Shown here: in pieces, positions 1-7,775 of the stretch
Position numbering within the stretch: the stretch's first letter is position 1
How the letters are laid out: each line of letters starts with the position of its first letter
Source of the DNA: Hyphococcus lacteus
Lineage (GTDB): Bacteria; Pseudomonadota; Alphaproteobacteria; Caulobacterales; Parvularculaceae
Assembly (NCBI RefSeq): GCF_041058985.1
Contig: NZ_JBEHZE010000001.1
Coordinates: forward strand, 1,240,001 to 1,304,000
Direction of reading: 5' to 3'
Length of the DNA stretch: 64,000 bases
Notes under the pieces: model-generated
Seen by the model: the letters and a program-made list of their open reading frames with translations, nothing else
Database searches by the model: none
What the model was told of the DNA's origin: nothing
Program-made: the position numbers and the translations under genes

Positions 1-2
1 CA

Positions 3-548
3 CCGGATAATACCCTTGCGGTCAGCTTCGGCGAACCGATGACGCCTGAACTCGCTGTCGAGATGCGAAAAAGCGGTTTTGGTGTGTTGCGCGAATTATA
101 TGGCTCGACAGAAACAGGCCTGATTGGGTGGCGCGATACGCCCGGCGAAGCGTTTGCGTTGTTTGATCACTGGCGTAAGGCTGGTGATGATTTGATGCGT
201 ATTATGCCTGACAGTACTGAAGAGTTGGTCGAACCAATGGACATCTTGCAATGGGACGGTGAGCGGAGTTTTGCCCTTTCGGGACGCCGTGATGGCGCGG
301 TTCAGATTGGTGCAGTAAATGTATTTCCGGACGTTGTGTCGAATGCTCTGCGCTCTCATCCTCACATAAAAGAATGCGAAATCGTTGTGGGTCGCCGAAG
401 CGATGGAGCCAGTCGTCTTGTAGCCCATATTGTGTTGTCTGAAAAAGTTCAGCCAAATGAGCGTACGGCGCGCGATATCGATACATGGTGCCGAGCAAAC
501 TTACGTCAGCAAGAGCGACCACAGATTTATAATTTTGAAGCGCCTTGA
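3..548 (+). CDS. Acyl/aryl-CoA ligase (AMP-binding), C-terminal part
   Basis: The reading frame is open from the window edge, so this is the 3' part of an AMP-forming CoA ligase that activates a carboxylic acid as acyl-AMP and then as the CoA thioester. Visible are the adenylation motif YGSTETG (about residues 33-39 of the fragment) and the hinge-region motif SGRRDGAVQIG, followed by the small C-terminal domain. The short hinge and the phrase IGAVNVFP recall the 4-coumarate-CoA ligases that activate photoactive yellow protein, or ligases of aryl-polyene clusters; I cannot choose between these. The protein stops at ERPQIYNFEAP, before the Gly-Lys of the A10 motif that supplies the adenylation lysine, so it may be truncated or diverged at its end. 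The family assignment is firm, the substrate is not. Confidence 0.75.
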   Translation, partial: PDNTLAVSFGEPMTPELAVEMRKSGFGVLRELYGSTETGLIGWRDTPGEAFALFDHWRKAGDDLMRIMPDSTEELVEPMDILQWDGERSFALSGRRDGAVQIGAVNVFPDVVSNALRSHPHIKECEIVVGRRSDGASRLVAHIVLSEKVQPNERTARDIDTWCRANLRQQERPQIYNFEAP

Positions 549-576
549 TGCGCTGATTGATTTTGAAACCAGCGCA
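549..576. other. Hairpin between convergent genes
   Basis: TGCGCTG at 549-555 pairs perfectly with CAGCGCA at 570-576, immediately after the ligase stop codon and before the 3' end of the opposite-strand gene. No U-run follows on either strand, so it is at best a weak terminator or mRNA-end stabiliser. Confidence 0.3.
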
Positions 577-591
577 TTCGGAATATGGAAA

Positions 592-1047
592 TTAGTTTTC
601 GTTTCCGCCTTTAGAGAGGCTTGATGCCTGGCCGAATTTGCTTTGTACTTGCGCGGCGACGTTGTTAAAGACGGTATCTGAATCTCCGACCGTCACAGTC
701 GCTTCACAATTTGTTGTACAATTATACGTGGTACGTGCAATGCCACGGTGAACTGTCATCATGTCTGCACTAGGCGTCCGTACACGAATAATAAGATTTT
801 TTACAGCCTCACCGTCTTCATTGAAAATATAAATATTTGTCAGGCCGGGGGCCTTGCCGAATAATAATACGTTCGAGTTATCTTGGACGGTGACATCCGC
901 GATGGATGGATTCCCGACAACAATGCTTTGTGCTGGGTTCTCAAGCTTGTAAGGGCGTACCTGATCCATGGTCAGCCATAATTGCTCAGCTGCGGCAACC
1001 TGAGTTGTTGCCGTGAGTATAACAAGTGCGGTGAAAATACTGCGCAT
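592..1047 (-). CDS. Free-standing pilus-assembly N-domain protein
   Basis: A 151-residue exported protein with a cleavable signal peptide (residues 1-20, ending near VAAAEQ). The rest matches the N-terminal pilus-assembly/secretin N-domain: it lines up with the segment of CpaC (3761-5287) that precedes its secretin core, with shared pattern (I/V)VGNPSIADV, VLLFGKAPGLTNIYIFN and a closing LIIRV strand. It contains a Cys pair in YNCTTNCEA that could form a disulfide. It has no secretin core. It is transcribed away from the Crp-like regulator and pilin. A likely role is an accessory periplasmic component of the Tad secretin complex; that is inference from the domain and the neighbourhood. Confidence 0.75.
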   Translation of the reverse strand: MRSIFTALVILTATTQVAAAEQLWLTMDQVRPYKLENPAQSIVVGNPSIADVTVQDNSNVLLFGKAPGLTNIYIFNEDGEAVKNLIIRVRTPSADMMTVHRGIARTTYNCTTNCEATVTVGDSDTVFNNVAAQVQSKFGQASSLSKGGNEN

Positions 1048-1220
1048 TGGATCGTCCTCTATAAACCTGACGAGACCTTAGGCCTTATGAGTCAAGGAAT
1101 GTTTAAAGCGATTATGGGCATTCATTCCAATCTATCGCAGTAGTGCAATGATTTCGTAAGAGAAATTTTACCCGAGCTTAAATTTCCGTTGATACGAAAG
1201 GATAGCTGGTGGAGAGCATT

Positions 1221-1943
1221 ATGACTGCAATTATGACTAAACCTATCTCGACTGAGTCTGATGTAGTTGAGATGCTTTCGCGTATATCACCGTTCCATGG
1301 TCTTCCTACGGCCGTTCTTTCGCTGGTGTGTGACCAAAGCGAGCGTCGCCGATACGATGCGGGTGAGACTGTTTTTTCAATGGGACAATATGATGGGGCA
1401 GAATTTGCCATTGTCCTTTCTGGCGGTCTCCGCGTCTCGGTTGCTGACGCGGCAGCTGGCGGAATGATGATAGAAGATATACTACCGCACGGAGTTTTTG
1501 GGCTTGAGATTGCGATTTCAGAGCCCGATCCGACCTTATTTCAGTCTATTTCGGTCACGGCTGAGGCGGATACGGACCTAATTGTTATTGATGCTGCTGA
1601 ATTCAGAACCCTCGCAGTCGGGCGGCCATCATTGATGCGAAATATTGCGGGGTTCCTCGCAGAGCATCTTATTTCCAAGCGGTTCGGTGCGATGTCTACT
1701 CAAATCGCAGAAGAACAACGCATATATGCTGCACTTATAGAATGTGTTGAGCGAGATGCGCTCAGTGGCACATGGCGCATTGAGAGAATGCCGAAGCATC
1801 GGGAATTAGCAGAGCGTGCGAAGGTTGAAGAGGCATGTGCGGCGAGTGCCGTGGCGTCTCTTATTCAAGATGGAATTGCGCAGCGAGATTATCCGGGGCT
1901 GATTATTAACGATATGTCGCGCTTAAATACCCTTGCGCGCTAG
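1221..1943 (+). CDS. Crp/Fnr-family transcriptional regulator
   Basis: About 240 residues: an N-terminal cyclic-nucleotide-binding-like beta-roll (about 20-140), a dimerisation helix (about 140-170) and a C-terminal winged helix (about 180-240, around MPKHRELAERA). No cysteine cluster is seen, so an Fnr-type oxygen sensor is unlikely. A GTG twelve bases upstream (1209) is also open, but the GGAG at about 1211-1214 suits the ATG at 1221. The gene lies just before the Flp pilin and opposite the free-standing pilus-assembly protein, so local control of pilus genes is a reasonable guess. The effector is unknown. Confidence 0.85.
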   Translation: MTAIMTKPISTESDVVEMLSRISPFHGLPTAVLSLVCDQSERRRYDAGETVFSMGQYDGAEFAIVLSGGLRVSVADAAAGGMMIEDILPHGVFGLEIAISEPDPTLFQSISVTAEADTDLIVIDAAEFRTLAVGRPSLMRNIAGFLAEHLISKRFGAMSTQIAEEQRIYAALIECVERDALSGTWRIERMPKHRELAERAKVEEACAASAVASLIQDGIAQRDYPGLIINDMSRLNTLAR

Positions 1944-1963
1944 TAAAGCAGTGGTTTTACATT

Positions 1964-2045
1964 TGGTTAATTACATTTAACCATAATTAGTACACAGATA
2001 AAAAATTCTGTTTATAAATTTTTTACTGATGTTGATCATTATGGT
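1964..2045 (+). promoter_or_regulatory. Nested inverted repeats in the flp leader
   Basis: Three perfect inverted repeats lie between the regulator stop and the pilin start: TGGTTAA/TTAACCA (1964-1970 with 1977-1983), ACCATAAT/ATTATGGT (1980-1987 with 2038-2045), and AAAAAATT/AATTTTTT (2000-2007 with 2017-2024), the last nested inside the second. The first and second share bases 1980-1983, so the two structures exclude each other. The element could be an operator set, a weak terminator for the upstream gene, or an RNA switch ahead of the pilin. Confidence 0.4.
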
Positions 2046-2106
2046 CATGTCTGAAGGGGGAGACCTTCTTCAGCGGTGCAAGTAAAGAGTAAGCAGGAGT
2101 CGACAA

Positions 2107-2277
2107 ATGAAAACTCTAATTAATCGTTTTAAGAATGACGAATCTGGTGCAACGGCTATCGAATATGGCCTAATTGCTGCCCTAATTGCTGTTGCCATCA
2201 TTGGTGCGGTTAAAGCTGTTGGTACTTCACTTAGTGGTACATTCGGCGACGTCCAGACTGAATTGGACGCATCTTAG
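2107..2277 (+). CDS. Flp/Fap-type major pilin
   Basis: A 56-residue prepilin. A short, positively charged leader (MKTLINRFKNDESG) is followed by the processing site G|ATAIEYG, which keeps the conserved Glu and Tyr of Flp pilins, and then by a hydrophobic helix (about residues 18-37) that packs in the pilus core. Cleavage after Gly14 would be done by CpaA, encoded just downstream. A purine-rich stretch (AAGCAGGAG, about 2091-2099) lies ahead of the ATG. A strong terminator follows, so the pilin can be made at higher levels than the assembly genes. This is the building block of the Tad pilus made by the cpa/tad genes that follow. Confidence 0.95.
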   Translation: MKTLINRFKNDESGATAIEYGLIAALIAVAIIGAVKAVGTSLSGTFGDVQTELDAS

Positions 2278-2326
2278 GAATTGGCGCTACTCGGCGTATT
2301 GTTGCCGCTGAAGCGTACTGAGACGG

Positions 2327-2355
2327 AAAAGGAGATCCATTGGATCTCCTTTTTT
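2327..2355 (+). terminator. Rho-independent terminator after flp
   Basis: GGAGATCCA (2331-2339) and TGGATCTCC (2341-2349) form a tight stem, extended by AAAA/TTTT, and run into a T-tract. It isolates the pilin transcript from cpaA. Confidence 0.85.
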
Positions 2356-2424
2356 GTTTATGTCTAACGGAACATTAAGACCAGACGCGTAGATAAATGG
2401 TTTGAATTTATCTGGAGACGGACA

Positions 2425-2931
2425 GTGGTCGCCTATCTTTTACTATCGGTATTTCCTGCGGCGCTCCTAATTGCGGCTGCCAACGATATATACGAATTTA
2501 AAATTCCAAACTGGATTTCGATTGTTTTGATAGCCGCCTATCCCGCCGCTGGACTTGCGGTGGGTGCGAGCCCGCAACTGATTGTTGAGGGGCTTTTGAT
2601 TGGTGCGGCCGCGTTGACCGTTAGTTTCGGGCTTTTTGCATTTAAAATCATAGGTGGCGGGGATGCAAAGCTCTTTGCGGCTACTGCGCCGTGGTTAGGT
2701 CTCGGCAGTCTTGGGATGTTTCTATTCTATGTCGGTGTTTCGGGGTTATTTCTCGCGATTGTTATGACGATGTTCCGCAAGCTACCCATTTTGCCGGTTT
2801 ATGCTCACGCGCCGTGGTTAATGCGGCTTCATGAACGAAAAAAGGATTTGCCCTATGCAGTCGCAATTGGCGCTGGTGCACTCCTTAGTTTTTCACAAAC
2901 ACCATACTTCCAATTAGTCATTGGCGGTTAA
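2425..2931 (+). CDS. cpaA: Prepilin peptidase CpaA (A24 family)
   Basis: A 168-residue inner-membrane aspartyl protease that removes the leader from Flp and probably from the TadE-like pseudopilins. The two catalytic aspartates are visible: AANDIYEFKIPN near residue 21 and the family signature GGGDAKLFA near residue 77, each beside a membrane helix; about five to six helices in total. It is of the short type without an N-methylation domain, usual for Tad systems. The start is a GTG with GGAG eight bases upstream. It opens the cpa operon, 90 bases ahead of cpaB. Confidence 0.92.
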   Translation: MVAYLLLSVFPAALLIAAANDIYEFKIPNWISIVLIAAYPAAGLAVGASPQLIVEGLLIGAAALTVSFGLFAFKIIGGGDAKLFAATAPWLGLGSLGMFLFYVGVSGLFLAIVMTMFRKLPILPVYAHAPWLMRLHERKKDLPYAVAIGAGALLSFSQTPYFQLVIGG

Positions 2932-3021
2932 CAAGGTCAGTTAACAGAGTTTTGAGGAGTTTCGCTCAACATACAAAAACGACGTTCTGTATGGAAAGCG
3001 TAAAAGTCAGGCGGAATCGAA

Positions 3022-3774
3022 ATGAACGTAAGTCGAATTGCAATTTTAGGTGTGGCTGTTGTCGCAGGGGCTGGTGCTTTTGTTCTGATGTTGGGTCAGA
3101 ATAAAACGATTGCGCCAATTCAAATTGTTGAGCCTGTCAAGGAAGAGAGCGTCCGCGTTCTTGTTGCCAGTCAAAACATCCAACGTGGGGAACGCCTAAC
3201 GTTGGAGGGAACCTCATGGATCGCATGGCCCAAGAAAGCGGTTCGGCCAACTTTTATCACCGATGAAAACCCGGAAGCGCGAGAAAGTCTAGAAAGCGCT
3301 GTCGCGCGCTCTCTAATTGTTGCTGGGGAGCCTATCGTGAATGAGAAAGTCGTTCACGCAGAGTCTTCGGGGCTTATGGCTGCGATCATTTCGCCTGGAA
3401 TGCGTGCCGTCACATTACGTGTATCACCTGAAACGGCTTCTGGCGGTTTTATTCTTCCTGGCGACCGTGTTGATATTCTTTTTACAGGTGGTGGACGCGA
3501 CAGCCGTGATGGCGGGCTTGCACGCACGATGTTCGAAGATGTTCGTGTTCTTGCGGTGAATACAGTTTTCTCTGAAAACACAGAAGCTGCGCATATCGAT
3601 AGCGTGAATGTCACGCTCGAACTTGCGCCACTCGATTCTGAAACATTTATTTCTGCACGGTCTTCCGGCTCATTGAGCCTGGTTCTGCGTAGTATCTTTA
3701 AACCCGAAGGTGAGCTGCTCGCTACTGAGCGACGGTCATCCAATGTGAGTGTGATTCGTTATGGCCGCTCGTAA
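3022..3774 (+). CDS. cpaB: Tad pilus assembly protein CpaB (RcpC)
   Basis: A 250-residue protein with an N-terminal membrane anchor or uncleaved signal (about residues 5-23), an SAF domain (about 45-115, starting VRVLVASQNIQRGERL) and the CpaB/RcpC C-terminal domain containing the PGDRVDILF signature (about 148-156). In Tad systems this periplasmic protein supports the CpaC secretin. Its last codons overlap the proposed first codons of cpaC by 14 bases, which suggests coupled translation. Confidence 0.92.
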   Translation: MNVSRIAILGVAVVAGAGAFVLMLGQNKTIAPIQIVEPVKEESVRVLVASQNIQRGERLTLEGTSWIAWPKKAVRPTFITDENPEARESLESAVARSLIVAGEPIVNEKVVHAESSGLMAAIISPGMRAVTLRVSPETASGGFILPGDRVDILFTGGGRDSRDGGLARTMFEDVRVLAVNTVFSENTEAAHIDSVNVTLELAPLDSETFISARSSGSLSLVLRSIFKPEGELLATERRSSNVSVIRYGRS

Positions 3775-5287
3775 GAACAAAAAATCCCAGGGGGTTGATA
3801 TGGCTGTCCTTAAGGATCCGTTGAAAGCAGTTAGAAAGATTGCTGCGAAATCTGTGATGGGTTTGTCGCTGGCAATACTTGCTGGTGGCGCGGTTCTTTC
3901 ACCTACCGAAAGCGCATTGGCGCAACGGGGTGCTTACCCTGTGAAAATCGATATGGGCGGTGAAAGTGCAGTTTCAAAAAGTATAATCCTGCCACTGAAT
4001 AAGGCGGCTATCGTCGAATTGCCTGAAGCAGCAGCGGACGTTTTGGTTTCTCAGCCAGGTGTGGTTGAGGCCGTCGTTCGTTCACCACGGCGTGTTTATT
4101 TGCTTGGTCTATCCACGGGCCAGACAAATGCATTTTTCTTTGACTCGCGTGGGCGTCAAATTCTCAACTTGGAGATACAGGTTGAGCGCGATATGGATGC
4201 GCTCAGTGAGCTGATTGGCCGCGTGTTGCCGGAAGCCCGCATAGAAGTCGAATCTGTCAATGACAACGTTATCCTGCGAGGGGTGGTTCAGTCAGCGAGT
4301 GAGGCGGCCAATGCTTCGGAATTGGCAGGCCGTTTTGTTGGAAATGAAAATAACGTCGTCAATATGTTGCGCGTACGTGACCCAGAGCAGGTCATGCTTA
4401 AAGTGCGTATCGTTGAAATGCAGCGGCAGTTATTGAAACAGCTTGGTGTTTCGGTAAGCGGTTCAATTCCTATCTCAAACTCGAATTTCACCTTTGCCGC
4501 AGCCAACTCTATTGCGACGAATGGTGGATTGGGTTTGACAGGAAATCGTCCAAATTCCACCGGCACACTACGAGACCTTGATGCTTCTTTTCAGGCCTTC
4601 GAGTCGAATGGCCTCGTACGCATCTTGGCTGAACCAAACTTGACGGCAGTATCAGGAGAATCTGCACGCTTCCTTGCTGGTGGTGAGTTCCCGGTCCCTG
4701 TGGGGCAGGATGATGGCGTCATCTCCATTGAGTTTAAAGAGTTCGGTGTCGGGCTTGGGTTCACGCCATTGGTGATGAGCAAAGGCCGCATTAATTTGAA
4801 AATTTCGACAGAAGTCAGTGAAATCACAACTGAGAATGCGTTCTTTGTTCCTGGTGCCACTACTGTGGATGATGCAGGTAACCTCACGACGACTGCCGGT
4901 TTATCTATTCCAGGTTTGTCAGTTCGTCGCGCTAATACTGTGGTCGAAATGCCTTCCGGCGGTAGCTTGGTAATGGCAGGTCTACTTCAGGAAGATATGC
5001 GCTCGACAATAGAGGGTGTGCCGGGCGTAAAAGATGTTCCGCTTTTGGGGCAGCTTTTCCGTAGCCGGAATTATGCAAACAATGAAACTGAATTGGTGAT
5101 CATTGTAACGCCATACCTCGTTAAATCTACGCATGAATCTGCGCTTCTTGACCCTGCTGAAGGTTTTGTGCCGGCAAGTGATGCGCAAACCATATTGCTC
5201 GGAAAAATTGTATCAACCTATGGCTTAGCTGGCGCTGGTGTAAATGAGGCCGCGCTACAGGGTCCAATGGGTTTCATCCTCGATTAA
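3761..5287 (+). CDS. cpaC: Tad outer-membrane secretin CpaC (RcpA)
   Basis: A 508-residue secretin that forms the outer-membrane channel of the pilus. In order: a long signal peptide (ending near residue 55, SALAQRG), the pilus-assembly N-domain (about 60-140), a BON-like segment (about 145-205), and the secretin core (about 270-480) with EFPVPVG and the terminal signature VPLLGQLFRS...ELVIIVTPYL. An in-frame ATG at 3800, preceded by AGGGGG, gives a protein 13 residues shorter with a more typical signal peptide and is an equally plausible start. Confidence 0.93.
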   Translation: MAARKNKKSQGVDMAVLKDPLKAVRKIAAKSVMGLSLAILAGGAVLSPTESALAQRGAYPVKIDMGGESAVSKSIILPLNKAAIVELPEAAADVLVSQPGVVEAVVRSPRRVYLLGLSTGQTNAFFFDSRGRQILNLEIQVERDMDALSELIGRVLPEARIEVESVNDNVILRGVVQSASEAANASELAGRFVGNENNVVNMLRVRDPEQVMLKVRIVEMQRQLLKQLGVSVSGSIPISNSNFTFAAANSIATNGGLGLTGNRPNSTGTLRDLDASFQAFESNGLVRILAEPNLTAVSGESARFLAGGEFPVPVGQDDGVISIEFKEFGVGLGFTPLVMSKGRINLKISTEVSEITTENAFFVPGATTVDDAGNLTTTAGLSIPGLSVRRANTVVEMPSGGSLVMAGLLQEDMRSTIEGVPGVKDVPLLGQLFRSRNYANNETELVIIVTPYLVKSTHESALLDPAEGFVPASDAQTILLGKIVSTYGLAGAGVNEAALQGPMGFILD

Positions 5288-5299
5288 GGGAACGTGGTA

Positions 5300-5983
5300 A
5301 TGAACGCTAATAAGACAAAAATTGCTCTTCTTTCTGCGGCATCCTTGCTGGTCGTCGGATGCTCTGGTGGTCCGTTTAACGGGCCGCAACATGGCCTCAC
5401 AGTGGCTGAAACGCATCCTGTTTCTGTTGATAGCCAGGTTGTAACGTTGACGCTAAATGTCGATCCGACAACTTCCGATTTATCAAATGTTGATAAGGCT
5501 CGGCTTCGCTCTTTTGCAGATTCGTATCTTACGAATGGCCATGGTGTTGTTACTGTGACTGCTCCATCCGGGGCGGGCAACGATAATGACGGACATGAAG
5601 CGGCCGCGGATGTGCGAAAAACACTGAACGATGCGGGCGTTTCATGGTCTGCGATGCATGGTGCAACCTACCGTGCCGGTTCCGGTAATGGCGAGGAAAT
5701 TGTTCTTTCCTTCACTCGTTATGTCGCGAGTGCGAGCCCGTGCGGGGTTTGGAAGGGGATGCGGGAACGTGAGTACCGAAACCTTCGTACACCGAATATG
5801 GGTTGCGCAACTATGAATAATTACGCAGCAATGATTGCCGACCCGCATGACCTTATTGCTCCTGCCGAGGTCGATCCGCGTGATGGTACATCGGTTGTTC
5901 GGGCAATGAAGCTATTTCGCGAAGGCCAGGTTACCGCCTCCGCCGTTGACGGCAATATAGATGCTGAGACTTCCGGGAATTAA
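5300..5983 (+). CDS. cpaD: Tad pilus lipoprotein CpaD
   Basis: About 227 residues. The N-terminus is a lipoprotein signal with lipobox LVVGC (Cys at about residue 20), so it should be lipid-anchored in the outer membrane, where CpaD proteins support secretin assembly. The conserved CpaD pattern GCATMNNYAAMIADPHDL is present near residues 170-187. The track also allows a GTG six bases upstream; the ATG is better placed behind AAGGGA. It sits between the secretin and CpaE in the usual order. Confidence 0.9.
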   Translation: MNANKTKIALLSAASLLVVGCSGGPFNGPQHGLTVAETHPVSVDSQVVTLTLNVDPTTSDLSNVDKARLRSFADSYLTNGHGVVTVTAPSGAGNDNDGHEAAADVRKTLNDAGVSWSAMHGATYRAGSGNGEEIVLSFTRYVASASPCGVWKGMREREYRNLRTPNMGCATMNNYAAMIADPHDLIAPAEVDPRDGTSVVRAMKLFREGQVTASAVDGNIDAETSGN

Positions 5984-6026
5984 GATTTGAGTTGCCTCTT
6001 AGAAGAGATGCTCGAGGGAGATAAGA

Positions 6027-7766
6027 ATGAAAAACGCTGCTGAAACGACTTACCAGCCGACTGAAGATGAGGAAGGCGTAGCTGAAGGTGCTGCCAGCCT
6101 CGGTGCGGACGGTGGTCCAGTTGCGACTGTTCCTGCAGAAGCGGATGATGATGCGTTCGAAAGTGAATTAGAAGCGTTTGACGACGATGACTCGTGGCTT
6201 AGTGAAGAGTTGTCAGATGAAGAGCTTGCTGCACTCGGCGAAGAAGATTTTGGTGATGATATCTTCTCCGAGGAGGATTTCACCGCAGAAGACGCTCCAG
6301 CCGCGACCGTCAGTGCAGCCTTGAATGCGACCGACCCGGTTGCTGAAGATAATCTTCCTTCCGATGAGGATTTCTCGTTCGATGACGCTTTTGATGACAC
6401 AGAATTGTCAGAAGAAGTTGCGGAGCCCGATGAAAACGTTTCCGTAGAGACAGAAGAAGAAATTTCGCAAGGTGCATTGGTCGCCGCGACGGCCGCTATC
6501 GCTGGCCAAGATATCGAAGAAAGCACGTCGGATATTGATGTAAGTGGTTATGGCGAAGAAGAGATTGATCACCGCCCGGTTCCGCGTATTTCTATCCATG
6601 CTTTTTGCGAAGCACCAGATACGACTACGCTGTTAGAAAAAGCATCGGTTGACCGTCGGTTGTCAAAGGCGCACCTCACCATTCATATGGGGGGGATTAA
6701 TAAGGCCATTGATCATTTCCAGACTGCCTCGACGCCAAATCTGATTATTTTGGAAACGATGGCCGGTGGAGCAGAAATTTTTGCCAAGCTTGCTGAACTG
6801 GCGGAAGTATGTGATCCGTCAACGAAAGTGATCATTATTGGCCGGGTAAATGATATTATTCTGTATCGAGAGCTTATTAAGCAAGGGGTCAGCGAATATA
6901 TCGTTCGTCCGAATTCCCCATTGCAGATTATTAAGACGATTGCTGATCTTTATGTTGACCCTTCTGCACCGCCTATTGGTAAAACGATTGCATTTGTTGG
7001 TGCGCGCGGTGGTGTTGGTTCTTCGACATTGGCGCACAATGTGGGGTGGTGTTCCGCCGAGGAATTCCATAGTGACACTGTAATTCTGGATTTGGATTTA
7101 CCTTTCGGTACCGTAAGTCTCGATTTTGATGAAGAGGCCTCCGCCGGTTTGGTGGAAGCGCTCGCTTCGCCGGAGCGTCTGGACGATGTTTTGCTTGATC
7201 GTCTGTTGCAGAAGCATACGGACCGGCTGAGTCTTTTCACTGCACCGAGTATGTTGGACCGTGACTTTGATCTTGATGATCAGGCGTTTGAAACAGTGCT
7301 TGATGTTGTTCGTGGTACGGCACCAACGATTGTTGTTGATGTACCGCATTTATGGACATCGTGGTCAAAGCGCATCCTGATGACGGCGGATGAAATTGTC
7401 ATTACAGCGACACCAGATTTGGCATCATTTAGGAACACGAAAAATCTGATAGATATTTTGGGTGCCGCACGGCCAAATGATTCTTCGCCTACGCTGGTTA
7501 TAAATCAATTTGATCCAAAAACTTCGGCTGTACAGGCAGCTCAGTTTGCAGAGCATGTAGGTATTAAGCCCGCGCAAGTGATTAATTGGGATCCACAATT
7601 ATTTGGTGCTGCGGCGACGAACGCGTCACCAGTTACAGAAGTGGGTGGCAAGTCGAAAACGGCACAATCCATTCGTGATCTTGCTGCTCAAATGCTTGGG
7701 CGGAATGAAACGAATATCGCGCGGCCGAAGTTCAGCTTGGCTGGGATGTTTAAGAAAAAACGATAG
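6027..7766 (+). CDS. cpaE: CpaE/TadZ-like pilus localisation ATPase
   Basis: A 579-residue cytoplasmic ParA/MinD-type protein. Residues 1 to about 185 are an extra, strongly acidic and probably disordered region rich in Asp, Glu and Ala. Residues about 187-310 resemble a receiver-like domain, and about 315-560 are the ATPase domain. The P-loop reads GARGGVGSST (about 324-333): the usual Lys residues of KGGVGKT are replaced, as in other CpaE/TadZ proteins, which often bind nucleotide poorly. CpaE marks the cell pole or other assembly site in relatives. It is preceded by a good GAGGGAG ribosome-binding site. Confidence 0.9.
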   Translation: MKNAAETTYQPTEDEEGVAEGAASLGADGGPVATVPAEADDDAFESELEAFDDDDSWLSEELSDEELAALGEEDFGDDIFSEEDFTAEDAPAATVSAALNATDPVAEDNLPSDEDFSFDDAFDDTELSEEVAEPDENVSVETEEEISQGALVAATAAIAGQDIEESTSDIDVSGYGEEEIDHRPVPRISIHAFCEAPDTTTLLEKASVDRRLSKAHLTIHMGGINKAIDHFQTASTPNLIILETMAGGAEIFAKLAELAEVCDPSTKVIIIGRVNDIILYRELIKQGVSEYIVRPNSPLQIIKTIADLYVDPSAPPIGKTIAFVGARGGVGSSTLAHNVGWCSAEEFHSDTVILDLDLPFGTVSLDFDEEASAGLVEALASPERLDDVLLDRLLQKHTDRLSLFTAPSMLDRDFDLDDQAFETVLDVVRGTAPTIVVDVPHLWTSWSKRILMTADEIVITATPDLASFRNTKNLIDILGAARPNDSSPTLVINQFDPKTSAVQAAQFAEHVGIKPAQVINWDPQLFGAAATNASPVTEVGGKSKTAQSIRDLAAQMLGRNETNIARPKFSLAGMFKKKR

Positions 7767-7775
7767 GGTAAATCC

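Noticed and set aside
430..624. 64-residue open frame overlapping the ligase end
   Set aside because: Out-of-frame shadow; the segment fits only weakly as a frameshifted ligase C-terminus, so I did not annotate it as a gene or as a proven frameshift.
6050..6526. 158-residue minus-strand open frame opposite cpaE, rich in Ser
   Set aside because: It is the shadow of the acidic repeat-like N-terminus of CpaE (GAx/GAx codons read as Ser on the other strand).
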